Origin: Mycobacterium botniense
GTDB taxonomy: Bacteria; Actinomycetota; Actinomycetes; Mycobacteriales; Mycobacteriaceae
NCBI RefSeq assembly: GCF_010723305.1
Contig: NZ_BLKW01000002.1
Location: 868,001 to 932,000, forward strand
Length of the DNA stretch: 64,000 nt
Direction of reading: 5' to 3'
In this document: positions 1 to 10,803 of the stretch, piece by piece
Numbering within the stretch: the first letter of the stretch is position 1
Layout of the letters: each line of letters opens with the position of its first letter
Made by a program: the position numbers and the translations under genes
Notes under the pieces: model-generated
Database searches by the model: none
What the model was told of the DNA's origin: nothing
What the model saw: the letters and a program-made list of their open reading frames with translations, nothing else

Positions 1-131
1 ACTCCCAGCCGGGTACCGGGCAACCCCCACAGCCGGGTCAGGTGCCGCGCGGTGACCGCGGCTTCGGCGCTGGCCGCCCGGTTCGCCCATAGCTGATCCA
101 CACCTGCAGATACTGCCGTAACACGGGCCAT
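1..131 (-). CDS. Partial gene, probable glycoside hydrolase family 76 N-terminus
   Basis: A minus-strand frame opens with an ATG whose complement is at 129-131 and stays open to the left edge of the window, so only about the first 43 residues are visible. The translation begins MARVTAVSAGVDQLWANRAA and continues with RHLTRLWGLPGT, which resembles the N-terminus of the mycobacterial family 76 glycoside hydrolase (alpha-1,6-mannan hydrolase fold; Rv0365c type) as I remember it. The start lies 22 bases beyond the stop of the CoxE-like gene, so it is probably the last gene of the same minus-strand run. Genes corresponding to Rv0366c and Rv0367c are missing between them. The catalytic part is outside the window, so the family call rests on a short stretch only. 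Confidence 0.55.
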   Translation of the reverse strand, partial: MARVTAVSAGVDQLWANRAASAEAAVTARHLTRLWGLPGTRLG

Positions 132-153
132 GGTGTGGTGCCGGGTAACCCGT

Positions 154-1320
154 TCAGCGGGACGCCAATGCGTAAAAGAGCTCCCGCAAGCTCGACAGCG
201 AGTGTGCCGGCAAAAACCGGTCGCAGTACGGCAGGGCGGCCGCCATGGATCCGGTCAGCGGCTGGAATCCGCTGTGCGCCGCGCGTGGATTGAGCCACAC
301 CAGCAGCGCCGCACGCCGACGCACCCGGGCCAGCGCATGGTCGAGCACCTCGGGGGAATCGCTGTCCCAGCCGTCAGAGGCGATGACGACCACCGCGCCG
401 CGCAACGCTGCCCCGTGCGGCGGAGCCAGCAGCGCCGCGAGGCTGCTGCCGAGCCGGGTACCGCTGTAACGGTCGGTGACCTTGGCACTGGCCTGCTCGA
501 GCGCGACCTCTGCGGAGCGATGGGACAGCGCCGCCGTGAGTCGAGTCAGCGACGTCGAGAATGCGAAGACTTCCGGACGGATTCCGGCTAGCACCGCAGC
601 GCGCATCAGGTGCAGGTAGATCGTGGCATAGGGCCGCATCGACCGGCTCACGTCACAGACCAGCACCACACGCCGCGGGCGCTCGCGGCGGCGGGTCCGC
701 GCCAAGATCACCGCTTCCCAGCCGGTCGCGCGCGAAGCGTTGAGGGTGCGGCGCAGGTCGATCCGCTTTCCCTGTTGGCTCAGCTCATGACGCAGCGTGC
801 GCCGGCGGGGCCAGCGGGCCACCGTGGTTTCCAGCCAAGAACCCAGCCGGCGCAGGTCGTCCGGATCGAAGCGGTCGAACGGTTCATCCGCCCGCGCGAC
901 GATGCGGCTGGGCAGCACGTCAAATGCGGCGACATCAGCATCGGTTTCCTCGGCGGCCGTCATCGTCGGCATGCGGGTGGCCCACGGCAGTCCCGCCGCC
1001 CTATCGGGCGCTCCCGAAGCCGTCGCTGCACTGCCCGGTGTGGTGGGGCGCAGCCGCGCCGGACCATGACCTGTTGCGAGGCAGCCGAATACGCCCCCGA
1101 AGACTGCGTCAAAGGCAGCGAGGTCCTCGACGCGGTTGACCAACGTCAGCCGTGCCGCCCAATACAGCTCCGAGCTGCCAGGTAAAGCCAGCAACTGCAG
1201 CGCCTGCACCAGCGCTGCGGGCCCATCGGCAGAAACCTGCACCCCCGCGCCGCGCAACCGGGCGACCAGGGCCACCGCGAACGCCGCCCGGTCAACACCG
1301 CGCAGCAGCGGGCTGCTCAT
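154..1320 (-). CDS. CoxE-like VWA-domain protein (Rv0368c ortholog)
   Basis: 388 residues. A von Willebrand factor A domain of the CoxE family fills the C-terminal half; the metal-ion-dependent adhesion motif is visible as DVSRS in VVLVCDVSRSM. In carboxidotrophic bacteria CoxE works with the AAA ATPase CoxD in the post-translational assembly of the Mo-Cu active site of CO dehydrogenase, and that role is inferred here from the neighbours. Its ATG overlaps the stop of the CoxG gene (ATGA), so it is translationally coupled in the operon. No signal peptide or membrane segment is evident, which fits a cytoplasmic assembly factor. Confidence 0.85.
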   Translation of the reverse strand: MSSPLLRGVDRAAFAVALVARLRGAGVQVSADGPAALVQALQLLALPGSSELYWAARLTLVNRVEDLAAFDAVFGGVFGCLATGHGPARLRPTTPGSAATASGAPDRAAGLPWATRMPTMTAAEETDADVAAFDVLPSRIVARADEPFDRFDPDDLRRLGSWLETTVARWPRRRTLRHELSQQGKRIDLRRTLNASRATGWEAVILARTRRRERPRRVVLVCDVSRSMRPYATIYLHLMRAAVLAGIRPEVFAFSTSLTRLTAALSHRSAEVALEQASAKVTDRYSGTRLGSSLAALLAPPHGAALRGAVVVIASDGWDSDSPEVLDHALARVRRRAALLVWLNPRAAHSGFQPLTGSMAAALPYCDRFLPAHSLSSLRELFYALASR

Positions 1321-1931
1321 CTCCGTCGCCGGCGCCGCCGCACCCTGAGCACTGCCAGCACAACCAGCACACCTAGCACTGCCGCGGCGTACTTTTTGAT
1401 GCTTCCAGCACCGGCCAGCTCAATCAGATCAATCGGCGCGGGTTCGGAAGTCGTTGTGGTTTCGGCGTTTTGCGGCACCTCTGTGTCGGCGGCGGCCAGT
1501 TTCTGCTCCAGTGAGGCAACGAACTCACCGAGCAGTTTCTCCGATACCTGCTGCAGCATGCCGCTGCCGAACTGAGCCAGCTTGCCGACGATCGTCAAGT
1601 CGGTGTCGACGGTGACGCGGGTGCGCTCGCCATCGCCGTGCAGCTGGGTGGTGACGGTGGCTGAGGCGTTGCCGGTGCCCCGGCTTTCCTTTCCCCTGCC
1701 GCTGATGACCGCGCGGTGCTGTTCCGGGTCACGGTCGAGGAACTGTGCTTTCCCAGTGAATTCACTGGTCACTGGGCCGACCTTGACCTTCACCTTACCC
1801 AGGAAATCGTCCCCGTCACGACCCAGCAGCTGCGCTCCCGGCATCAGCGGGATGACCTGCTCGAGATCGGACAGCACCTCCCAGGCCCGTTCGATCGGGG
1901 CGTTGACGGTGAACTCATTAACTATTTTCAT
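1317..1931 (-). CDS. CoxG-family membrane-anchored protein (Rv0369c ortholog)
   Basis: 204 residues from the ATG at 1931 (MKIVNEFTVNAPIERAWEVL). The START-like CoxG fold occupies about residues 1-145, with the typical segment IPLMPGAQ. A low-complexity linker then leads to one hydrophobic helix near the C-terminus (VLGVLVVLAVL) followed by a run of arginines, which would anchor the protein in the membrane with its domain in the cytoplasm. CoxG recruits CO dehydrogenase to the cytoplasmic membrane so that electrons reach the quinone pool. An upstream in-frame ATG at 1985 would overlap the AAA gene and adds residues that do not look like the family, so I prefer 1931, 22 bases after the AAA gene's stop. 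Confidence 0.85.
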   Translation of the reverse strand: MKIVNEFTVNAPIERAWEVLSDLEQVIPLMPGAQLLGRDGDDFLGKVKVKVGPVTSEFTGKAQFLDRDPEQHRAVISGRGKESRGTGNASATVTTQLHGDGERTRVTVDTDLTIVGKLAQFGSGMLQQVSEKLLGEFVASLEQKLAAADTEVPQNAETTTTSEPAPIDLIELAGAGSIKKYAAAVLGVLVVLAVLRVRRRRRRR

Positions 1932-1953
1932 TGCGCGATCCGCTTCCGTCCTG

Positions 1954-2826
1954 TTACCTATTGCTGTATTCGACAAGCGCCTCACGCATTACGGCGCGGT
2001 CGTCGGGTGTCTTGGCGAGAGCGCCGAGACTGGCGGACACGTCCGGGTCGACGAGGTTCGCGACACCGAGGGAAACCAACGCCGCCACCCAGTCGATCGT
2101 TTCGGCCACTCCGGGTGGCTTGTCGAGATCGAGACTGCGTGCAGCGCTGACGAATTGGGTCGCGTCCTCGATTAGTGCCGCAGTGGCGCCCGGCACGGTC
2201 CGCCGCACGATCGCAGCTGCGCGGGCGGGCTCAGGGTAGTCGATCCAGTGGTACAGACACCGCCGCCGCAACGCGTCGTGCAGGTCGCGGCTGCGGTTGG
2301 ATGTGAGCACCGCGACCGGTGGGCGCTCTGCGACGAAGGTGCCCAGTTCAGGGACCGTCACGGTCGCTTCGCCGAGGAACTCCAACAGGAGCGCCTCGAA
2401 TTCGTCGTCGGCGCGGTCGATTTCGTCGATCAACAGCACCGGCGGTGCCGGCCCGCGGTAGCGCACGCATTGCAGGATGGGCCGGTCCACCAGGTACTTC
2501 TCGGTGTACAGATCGGCTTCGTCGATACCGGAGCCGCGTGCTTCCGCCAGCCGAATGGAGAGCAGCTGACGCTGATAATTCCAGTCGTAGAGTGCCTCAC
2601 TGGCAGTCAAACCCTCATAGCACTGCAGCCTGATCATCGGTGTATCCAGCACGGCAGCGAGTGTTTTTGCAGCCGTAGTTTTACCAACTCCGGGCTCTCC
2701 CTCCAAGAGCAGCGGTCTGCCCAGGCCAACCGCCAAATAGATTGCCGACGCTGTCCCGGTGTCCAGCAGATAATCCTGCGCGTCAAACCGGCGCATCACG
2801 TCGCCGACGTCTGTGAACAACTTCAC
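1954..2826 (-). CDS. MoxR/CoxD-type AAA ATPase (Rv0370c ortholog)
   Basis: 290 residues from a GTG start at 2826. Walker A is GEPGVGKT and Walker B is VLLIDEID; the arginine-rich C-terminal sensor region is also recognisable. MoxR-type AAA proteins act as chaperones that use ATP to insert cofactors, and CoxD is the member needed to convert the immature Mo site of CO dehydrogenase. The GTG start overlaps the TGA of the MobA-like gene (GTGA), so the two are translationally coupled. It sits beside the VWA partner, the usual CoxD-CoxE pairing; the second hydroxylase cluster in this window lacks both. Confidence 0.88.
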   Translation of the reverse strand: MKLFTDVGDVMRRFDAQDYLLDTGTASAIYLAVGLGRPLLLEGEPGVGKTTAAKTLAAVLDTPMIRLQCYEGLTASEALYDWNYQRQLLSIRLAEARGSGIDEADLYTEKYLVDRPILQCVRYRGPAPPVLLIDEIDRADDEFEALLLEFLGEATVTVPELGTFVAERPPVAVLTSNRSRDLHDALRRRCLYHWIDYPEPARAAAIVRRTVPGATAALIEDATQFVSAARSLDLDKPPGVAETIDWVAALVSLGVANLVDPDVSASLGALAKTPDDRAVMREALVEYSNR

Positions 2827-3404
2827 GAGGGCACCGACTCCATCAGCCGGCGATACTCGTCCCAGGTGTCGACGTCGAGCGGGACGGCACCGTCGACGAC
2901 AACCTCATGCACCGGAAACCGGCCCGAGCACACCAGCTTCCAGACCGCCTTGTCACCATGCAGCTGCGCGAGTTCACCGAACACACCGCGATCGAACCAC
3001 AACGGATGACCGACCCCGTCGGCGTAGCGGCATATCGCGATCGGGGCGGCGGTCCTTTCGTCGATCAGCCGCCGCACGACCCCCGGCTGCACGCCGGGCT
3101 GATCTCCAAGCATCAAGACGATCCCGGCGGCATGCGGGCTTACCCGTCGCAGCGCGACCCGCAGTGATGCCGAACACCCGGCGGCGAAATCATCGACGCT
3201 CACCACATCGACACCGTCCAACCGCACCGCCGCGCGCACGGCCTGCTCGGCAGCTCCCAAGGTGAGGATGATCTGCTCAAGCCCGCAGCCGCGGGCGGTA
3301 TCCAGCGCAGCGCCCAGTACCGTCGTATTCTGGTATGGCAGAAGCTGTTTGGGTGTACCAAGCCGGCACGACCTGCCGGCCGCCAGCATCACCCCGGTGA
3401 TCAT
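2823..3404 (-). CDS. MobA-like nucleotidyltransferase (Rv0371c ortholog)
   Basis: 193 residues. The N-terminal LAAGRSCRLGTPKQLLPY is the nucleotide-binding signature of the MobA/MocA glycosyltransferase-like fold. Family members transfer CMP or GMP to molybdopterin; next to a CO-dehydrogenase-type enzyme, which uses molybdopterin cytosine dinucleotide, a cytidylyltransferase (MocA) role is the best inference. GDQPG in the middle is the expected metal-binding segment. Start and stop overlap their neighbours by four bases, consistent with one polycistronic message. Confidence 0.82.
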   Translation of the reverse strand: MITGVMLAAGRSCRLGTPKQLLPYQNTTVLGAALDTARGCGLEQIILTLGAAEQAVRAAVRLDGVDVVSVDDFAAGCSASLRVALRRVSPHAAGIVLMLGDQPGVQPGVVRRLIDERTAAPIAICRYADGVGHPLWFDRGVFGELAQLHGDKAVWKLVCSGRFPVHEVVVDGAVPLDVDTWDEYRRLMESVPS

Positions 3405-4156
3405 GAGCCGGCTTTCAGGTCGATGATCGTCTCCGGCGTGACTGTCGGCAGGCCTCCGATGCGGATGGCCGCCACGATCTCGGCGACAATGGACACCGCA
3501 ATCTCCGCGGGGGTCCTGGCGCCGATCGCCAGCCCCACCGGGGTGTGCACCCGGGCCCGTTCGTTCTCCGACAACGCAAGCCCGTCCAGAATCGAGGCGC
3601 CGCGAACCTTGCTGGCTACCAGGCCGATATAGCCGACGCCCGCGTCGAGTGCGGCACGGATGAGCTCAGCTTCCGGTCCCCCATGGGTGGCGATCACCAC
3701 GGCAGTCACCCCGGTCAGCTCACCGGAATCGTCGTGGCTCACCGTGTAGCCGACCAGCTCGCATATCCGGCTCAGCGCGTCCGCGATCGGGGTGGCACCG
3801 CAGATGCGCACCAGCGGTGCTGGAACCTGCGGTGTCAGAAAGATCTCCAGCGCCCCGCCGGACAGACACGGGTTGACGACAACGCACGCGCCGGGCGCCT
3901 CCGGGAACTGCACGTCACCGTCGGGCAAAACCCGCAACAGCACACTCTCGTTCGCCTGCAACGCGCCAAGAGCCGCTTTACGCACCGAATTCTGTGCGCA
4001 GTGGCCGCCGACGAAACCCTCGATCGTCCCGTCGGGCAGCAGGATCGCCTCGTCACCTGGACGCGCCGAGCTGGGATGCTGCGCACGCACGACCGTCGCG
4101 TGTACGAAAGGTGTACGGGCACGCAGCAGTTGCTGCACTCGTTCGCTGATCGTCAT
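3401..4156 (-). CDS. XdhC/CoxI-family maturation factor, short form (Rv0372c ortholog)
   Basis: 251 residues. The N-terminal XdhC domain shows GFVGGHCAQNSVRKA, with the conserved cysteine, and the C-terminal half is the Rossmann-like XdhC_C domain, ending in the GLAIGARTPAEIAVSI signature. XdhC proteins bind the molybdenum cofactor and promote its sulfuration and insertion into xanthine-oxidase-family enzymes. It starts only nine bases after coxL. The operon has a second, longer XdhC-like gene at 8014-9159, so two non-identical maturation factors serve it. Confidence 0.83.
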   Translation of the reverse strand: MTISERVQQLLRARTPFVHATVVRAQHPSSARPGDEAILLPDGTIEGFVGGHCAQNSVRKAALGALQANESVLLRVLPDGDVQFPEAPGACVVVNPCLSGGALEIFLTPQVPAPLVRICGATPIADALSRICELVGYTVSHDDSGELTGVTAVVIATHGGPEAELIRAALDAGVGYIGLVASKVRGASILDGLALSENERARVHTPVGLAIGARTPAEIAVSIVAEIVAAIRIGGLPTVTPETIIDLKAGS

Positions 4157-4165
4157 GCATACCTT

Positions 4166-6561
<2,396 letters not shown>

Positions 6562-6565
<4 letters not shown>

Positions 6566-7044
6566 GCGCTGGCCTCCGCGGCGGTCTTGGGGTGCTGAGC
6601 GGCCCATTGGATGGCACGCACGATGGTGGTGTATCCCGTGCAGCGGCAGATCTGCCCGGAGATCGCTTCCCGGATAGTGGCCTCGTCCGGGTTGGGATTG
6701 CGGTCGAGCAGGGCCCGGGCGGTAATCATCATTCCGGGTGTGCAAAATCCGCATTGCAGCCCATGACAGCGCATAAACCCTTCTTGGACGGGGTCGAGCC
6801 GACCGTCGACTTCCAACCCCTCCACGGTGCGCACGCTGTGCCCGGATGCCATGACCGCCAGCATGGTGCACGATTTCACCGGAACGCCGTCGACGTCGAC
6901 CACGCAGGTCCCGCAGTTGCTGGTGTCGCAGCCCCAGTGGGTTCCGGTGAGCCGTAATTGATCCCGCAGAAAATGCACCAACAGCATGCGGGGTTCGACG
7001 TCGGCGGTGACCGCCTCACCGTTGACCGTCATCGTCACTTGCAT
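6562..7044 (-). CDS. coxS: CO dehydrogenase small 2Fe-2S subunit (Rv0374c ortholog)
   Basis: 160 residues. Two 2Fe-2S domains are visible: a plant-ferredoxin-type cluster with GCDTSNCGTCVV and a further cysteine in KSCTM, and the C-terminal four-helix cluster with CGFCTPGM and CRCTGY. It carries electrons from the Mo site of CoxL to the FAD of CoxM. It begins 12 bases after coxM and its stop overlaps the coxL start, so the three catalytic genes are in the order M-S-L that is typical of CO dehydrogenase operons. Confidence 0.93.
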
Positions 7045-7056
7045 CGGCTTTTCCCT

Positions 7057-7947
7057 TCAATTCCCTTGCGGCAGCGGAATGTTACGAACTCGCTCGACCG
7101 CGGTGCGCAGCGTTCGCGTGGTCAGCTCGGCTGCCAGGTGCCGCTTGTATTCGGCTGTGCCGCGCACATCGGTCACCGGCTCGCAGGCTGCCGCGGCGCG
7201 CCGACCGCCTTCGGCGAAAACCTCTTCGGTGGCCGGCTTGCCGACCAACGCGCCGGAGACCTCGGCCAGGGCCTCCGCGTCGGGGTTTACCGCAGTCAAT
7301 CCCACTTTGGCGGCGGCGATCACATCCCCGCCGAGGGTGACCGCAGCGCCGGCGGCGGCGACAGCCCAGTCGCCGACCCGGCGTTCCACCTTTGCGTAGG
7401 CACTTGACGTGTTGTGCCGCAATGGAATACGTATCTCCAGCAGAATCTCGTTGTGCGCCAGGGCTGTCTCATATGGCCCAGTCAGAAAGTCCCCGATCGC
7501 GATCTCACGCTCCCCCGCGGGTCCACGGGCCAGACACACCGCGTCCAGCACCGTGCACACCGTTGCCAGGTCCTCGGCGGGATCCGCTTGGCACAGCGAG
7601 CCGCCAAGGGTGCCCCGATTGCGTACCACCGGGTCGGCGATCACGCGTTCGGCGTCGCGGAAGATCGGGCACCACGCCGCCAGTGCATCGGATTCCAGCA
7701 GATCCCGGTGCCGGGTCATGGCGCCGATGCGGGCCAGCGTGGGGTCGGTGATGATGTATCCCAGCTCGGGTGCCAAATCGTTGATATCAATCAGGTACTC
7801 CGGGTTGGCGATGCGCAGTTTCATCATCGGCAGCAGGCTGTGGCCGCCGGCGATCACCCGCGCGCCCTCCCCTAACCGGTCCAGTAGTCCGATGGCGTGG
7901 TCGACGCTGCTCGCGCGTTCATACTCAAAGGGCCCGGGAACTTGCAT
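7057..7947 (-). CDS. coxM: CO dehydrogenase medium FAD subunit (Rv0375c ortholog)
   Basis: 296 residues from the ATG at 7947 (MQVPGPFEYERA), preceded at a suitable distance by GAGGTG as ribosome binding site; an ATG nine bases upstream is possible but less likely. FAD-binding signatures are AGGHSLLPMMKLR near residues 29-41 and RNRGTLGGSLCQADPAED in the middle, both standard in the CoxM/XdhB family. It passes electrons from the Fe-S subunit to the membrane. The 66 bases upstream carry an inverted repeat that could be an operator. Confidence 0.92.
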   Translation of the reverse strand: MQVPGPFEYERASSVDHAIGLLDRLGEGARVIAGGHSLLPMMKLRIANPEYLIDINDLAPELGYIITDPTLARIGAMTRHRDLLESDALAAWCPIFRDAERVIADPVVRNRGTLGGSLCQADPAEDLATVCTVLDAVCLARGPAGEREIAIGDFLTGPYETALAHNEILLEIRIPLRHNTSSAYAKVERRVGDWAVAAAGAAVTLGGDVIAAAKVGLTAVNPDAEALAEVSGALVGKPATEEVFAEGGRRAAAACEPVTDVRGTAEYKRHLAAELTTRTLRTAVERVRNIPLPQGN

Positions 7948-7992
7948 GTGACCCACCTCATAGTCAAGGGAGCCTTAGTGTGGGCCCGCTGC

Positions 7993-8005
7993 TGACGTTG
8001 CGTCA
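7993..8005. promoter_or_regulatory. Inverted repeat TGACG-TTG-CGTCA upstream of coxM
   Basis: A perfect five-base inverted repeat with a three-base centre lies in the 66-base gap between the XdhC-like gene and coxM. Dyads of this kind are common regulator binding sites, and the LysR gene is near. Whether it binds the LysR protein is unknown. Confidence 0.3.
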
Positions 8006-8013
8006 ACAGTGAG

Positions 8014-9159
8014 TTAAGGGATCACTGAACTCGTCGTCGGCTGCTGGTCGTGGTGAATCGGGCCGTCGAGATCGGCCAGCCGTCGTCCCCCGCCACCCCA
8101 GCGGCGGGCGATAATGTCCGCCGCGATCGACACCGCGGTCTCTTCCGGGGTGCGGGCTCCGAGATCCAGGCCAATCGGACTGGCTAACCGGTTCAACTCG
8201 GCGTCGCGCAGACCCGCTGCCCGCAGCCGCACCATCCGATCCTCGTGGGTGCGCCGCGATCCCATGGCGCCCACGTAGCCGACATCGAGGCGCAAGGCCA
8301 GCTGCAGCACCGGAACGTCGAACTTCGGATCGTGGGTGAGTACACAGATGACGGTGTCACGATCGACCGCGCCCGCGGCGGCCTGGGCCGCCAGATACCG
8401 GTGCGGCCACTCGACCACCACCTCGTCGGCGCCGGGGAAGCGGCCCGGCGTGGCGAACACCGGGCGGGCATCACACACGGTGACGCGGTAGCCCAGAAAC
8501 GAGCCCAGCCGGGCCAGCGCGGCAGCGAAGTCGATCGCGCCGAACACCAGCAGGCGAGGACGCGGCGCATAGCTGGACACGAAGATCTCCATGCCCTCAC
8601 CCAGACGCTGCCCGTCGGGCCCGTAGCGCAGCACGTCGCTGCGGCCCACGGCGAGCAGCCCCCGGGCGTCGTCGGTGGCGGCGGCATCAACCCGCGCGCT
8701 ACCCAACGACCCGGTGACCGCATCCGGGCGGACGACAAGCCGGCGTCCGACGCGGCCGGGGTCGGGGTGAGCGATGACGGTCGCGACCGCCACCGGTCGG
8801 CAACTGTGGATGTCCTCGGCCACCGTGTCCAGGTCGGGGAATGTGGCCTTCGACACCGGCTCGATAAACACGTCGATGATGCCCCCGCAGGTCAGCCCGA
8901 CCGCGAACGCGTCACCGTCGCTGACACCGTAGCGTTCCAGCCGCGGTTTCCCGGTGCGGGCCACCTCGGCGGCGAGTTCGTAGACGGCGGACTCCACGCA
9001 GCCGCCCGACACCGATCCGCTCACCGACCCGTCCGGGGCCACCACCAGTGCCGCCCCCGGTAATCGCGGCGCCGAGGCGAAGGTGCGCACCACGGTCGCC
9101 ATGCCGGCGGTAGCATCCGCATGCCAGATCGACATCAGATCCACGATCACCTCGCGCAC
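8014..9159 (-). CDS. XdhC/CoxI-family maturation factor, long form (Rv0376c ortholog)
   Basis: 381 residues if translation starts at the GTG at 9159 (VREVIVDLMSIWHAD); an ATG at 9198 would overlap the divergent LysR gene. Similarity to the paralog at 32797-33921 begins exactly at this valine, which is why I chose it. The XdhC N-domain has GSVSGGCVESAVYELA with the conserved cysteine, a second conserved cysteine lies in GLTCGGIIDVF, and the C-terminal Rossmann domain ends with GLDLGARTPEETAVSIA. It probably helps insert sulfurated molybdenum cofactor into CoxL. It is the first gene of the minus-strand cox operon. Confidence 0.82.
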   Translation of the reverse strand: MREVIVDLMSIWHADATAGMATVVRTFASAPRLPGAALVVAPDGSVSGSVSGGCVESAVYELAAEVARTGKPRLERYGVSDGDAFAVGLTCGGIIDVFIEPVSKATFPDLDTVAEDIHSCRPVAVATVIAHPDPGRVGRRLVVRPDAVTGSLGSARVDAAATDDARGLLAVGRSDVLRYGPDGQRLGEGMEIFVSSYAPRPRLLVFGAIDFAAALARLGSFLGYRVTVCDARPVFATPGRFPGADEVVVEWPHRYLAAQAAAGAVDRDTVICVLTHDPKFDVPVLQLALRLDVGYVGAMGSRRTHEDRMVRLRAAGLRDAELNRLASPIGLDLGARTPEETAVSIAADIIARRWGGGGRRLADLDGPIHHDQQPTTSSVIP

Positions 9160-9183
9160 AAGTTCCAACGTAGGCTCAATCCC

Positions 9184-10146
9184 ATGACGCCGGCTCAACT
9201 TCGGGCATATTCGGCCGTTGCGCGACTAGGCTCGGTGCACGCGGCCGCCGAGCAACTGGGGATGTCTGACGCCGGAATCTCGATGCATGTGGCGGCGCTG
9301 CGCAAAGAACTCGATGACCCCTTATTCATCCGGACCGGGACCGGGCTGGCTTTCACTCCGGGCGGGCTCCGGTTAGCCAGCAGGGCGGTGGAAATCCTTG
9401 GGCTGCAACAGCAAACAGCGATCGAGGTGACCGAAGCCGCGCACGGGCGCCGGTTGTTGCGGATCGCGGCATCCAGCACCTTCGCTGAACATGCCGCGCC
9501 CGGGCTGATCGACTTGTTCTCGTCGCGGGCCGACGATCTGTCCGTGGAGTTGAGCGTGCATCCCACGAGCCGATTCGGTGATCTCATCTCTTCACGCGCG
9601 GTGGATATCGCCATCGGCCCGGCCGCGGAAAGTGCAACCGGCTCGGACGGGATCGTGGTGCGCCCATTTTTGAGGTATCAGATCATTGCGGTGACTTCGC
9701 CGCACAGCCCGCTGGCGCGCGGTGTTCCCAGCCCCGAACTGCTGCGTGAGCAGGAGTGGATGCTCGGCCCGTCGGCAGGCAGCGTGGACGGCGAGATCGC
9801 CGCTATACTGCGTAATTTGGCGATCCCGGAATCACGGCAGCGAATGTTTCAGAGCGACGCCGCTGCGCTCGAGGAGGTTCAGCGTGCCGGCGGAGTAACG
9901 CTGACCATCGGCTTCGCTGTCGCCAAAGACCTTGCCGCCGGGCGATTGACGCACCTCACCGGGCCGGGACTGGACGTTCCCGGCGAATGGTGCACGGCCA
10001 CCCTGCCGCCGTCAGCACGCCAGCCTGCGGTGTCAGAACTCCTGCGCTTCATCACCACTCCGCGCTGCACCCAAGCGATGATCCGGGGCACTGGCGTCGG
10101 CGTGACCCGGTTCCGCCCGAAGGTGCATGTGACGCTGTGGAGTTGA
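9184..10146 (+). CDS. LysR-family transcriptional regulator (Rv0377 ortholog)
   Basis: 320 residues from the ATG at 9184 (MTPAQLRAYSAVARLGS). The N-terminal winged helix-turn-helix covers about residues 1-60, with the typical AAEQLGMSDAGISMHVAALRKEL recognition segment; the rest is the periplasmic-binding-like effector domain. It is transcribed divergently from the cox operon with about 24 bases between the two starts, the classic LysR arrangement in which one site controls both promoters. The effector is unknown. An upstream in-frame ATG at 9121 lies inside the neighbour and is rejected. Confidence 0.88.
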   Translation: MTPAQLRAYSAVARLGSVHAAAEQLGMSDAGISMHVAALRKELDDPLFIRTGTGLAFTPGGLRLASRAVEILGLQQQTAIEVTEAAHGRRLLRIAASSTFAEHAAPGLIDLFSSRADDLSVELSVHPTSRFGDLISSRAVDIAIGPAAESATGSDGIVVRPFLRYQIIAVTSPHSPLARGVPSPELLREQEWMLGPSAGSVDGEIAAILRNLAIPESRQRMFQSDAAALEEVQRAGGVTLTIGFAVAKDLAAGRLTHLTGPGLDVPGEWCTATLPPSARQPAVSELLRFITTPRCTQAMIRGTGVGVTRFRPKVHVTLWS

Positions 10147-10158
10147 TGTTTTGGCGCG

Positions 10159-10803
10159 CTACCAGGCGCGCTCGAGGTCGCCGTGCTGGGCGATCCAGGT
10201 GTGCATCGCGATGCCGGCCGCGACGGCCACGTTGATGCTTCGGGTGGAGCCGAATTGGGCGATGGACACCGTCATGGCCGCGCCCGCCCGGGCGTTGTCG
10301 GTGATACCCGGACCTTCCTGACCGAAAATCATCAGGCAGTGTCGCGGCAGCGTGGTTTGCTCCAGACGGGCGGCGCCGGGGAGGTTGTCGACCGCGACCA
10401 CGGTCAGGCCGGCGCCGGCTGCGAAGTCGAGCAGATCGGCGATCGTGTCGTGATGGCGCAGCCGCTGGTAGCGGTCGGTGACCATGGCGCCGCGGCGGTT
10501 CCAGCGCCGGCGTCCGACGATGTGCACGGTGTCCACGGCGAACGCGTTGGCGGTGCGCACCACCGCGCCGATGTTCGCGTCGTGGCCGAAGTTTTCGATC
10601 GCCACATGCAGCGGGTGCCTGCGGGTGTCGATATCGGCGATGATCGCCTCACGGGTCCAATAGCGGTATGCGTCGACGACGTTGCGGGAATCCCCGTCGC
10701 GCAACAACACCGGGTCGTAGCGGGGATCGCTGGGCGGCGGACCCTGCCATGGGCCCACCCCGGCGGCCGGGGCACCCCATTCGGTGGGACCGGGTTCACC
10801 CAT
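10159..10803 (-). CDS. TrmH/SpoU-family RNA 2'-O-methyltransferase (Rv0380c ortholog)
   Basis: 214 residues from the ATG at 10803 (MGEPGPTEWGAP), overlapping the stop of the upstream lipoprotein gene by eight bases. The three SpoU motifs are in order: NIGAVVRTANAF (motif 1), MIFGQEGPGI (motif 2) and GSTRSINVAVAAGIAMH (motif 3), which build the trefoil-knot SAM site. Members methylate a ribose in tRNA or rRNA; the substrate here is not known. H37Rv has secE2 and a glycine-rich gene between the LysR gene and this one; they are absent here. Confidence 0.85.
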   Translation of the reverse strand: MGEPGPTEWGAPAAGVGPWQGPPPSDPRYDPVLLRDGDSRNVVDAYRYWTREAIIADIDTRRHPLHVAIENFGHDANIGAVVRTANAFAVDTVHIVGRRRWNRRGAMVTDRYQRLRHHDTIADLLDFAAGAGLTVVAVDNLPGAARLEQTTLPRHCLMIFGQEGPGITDNARAGAAMTVSIAQFGSTRSINVAVAAGIAMHTWIAQHGDLERAW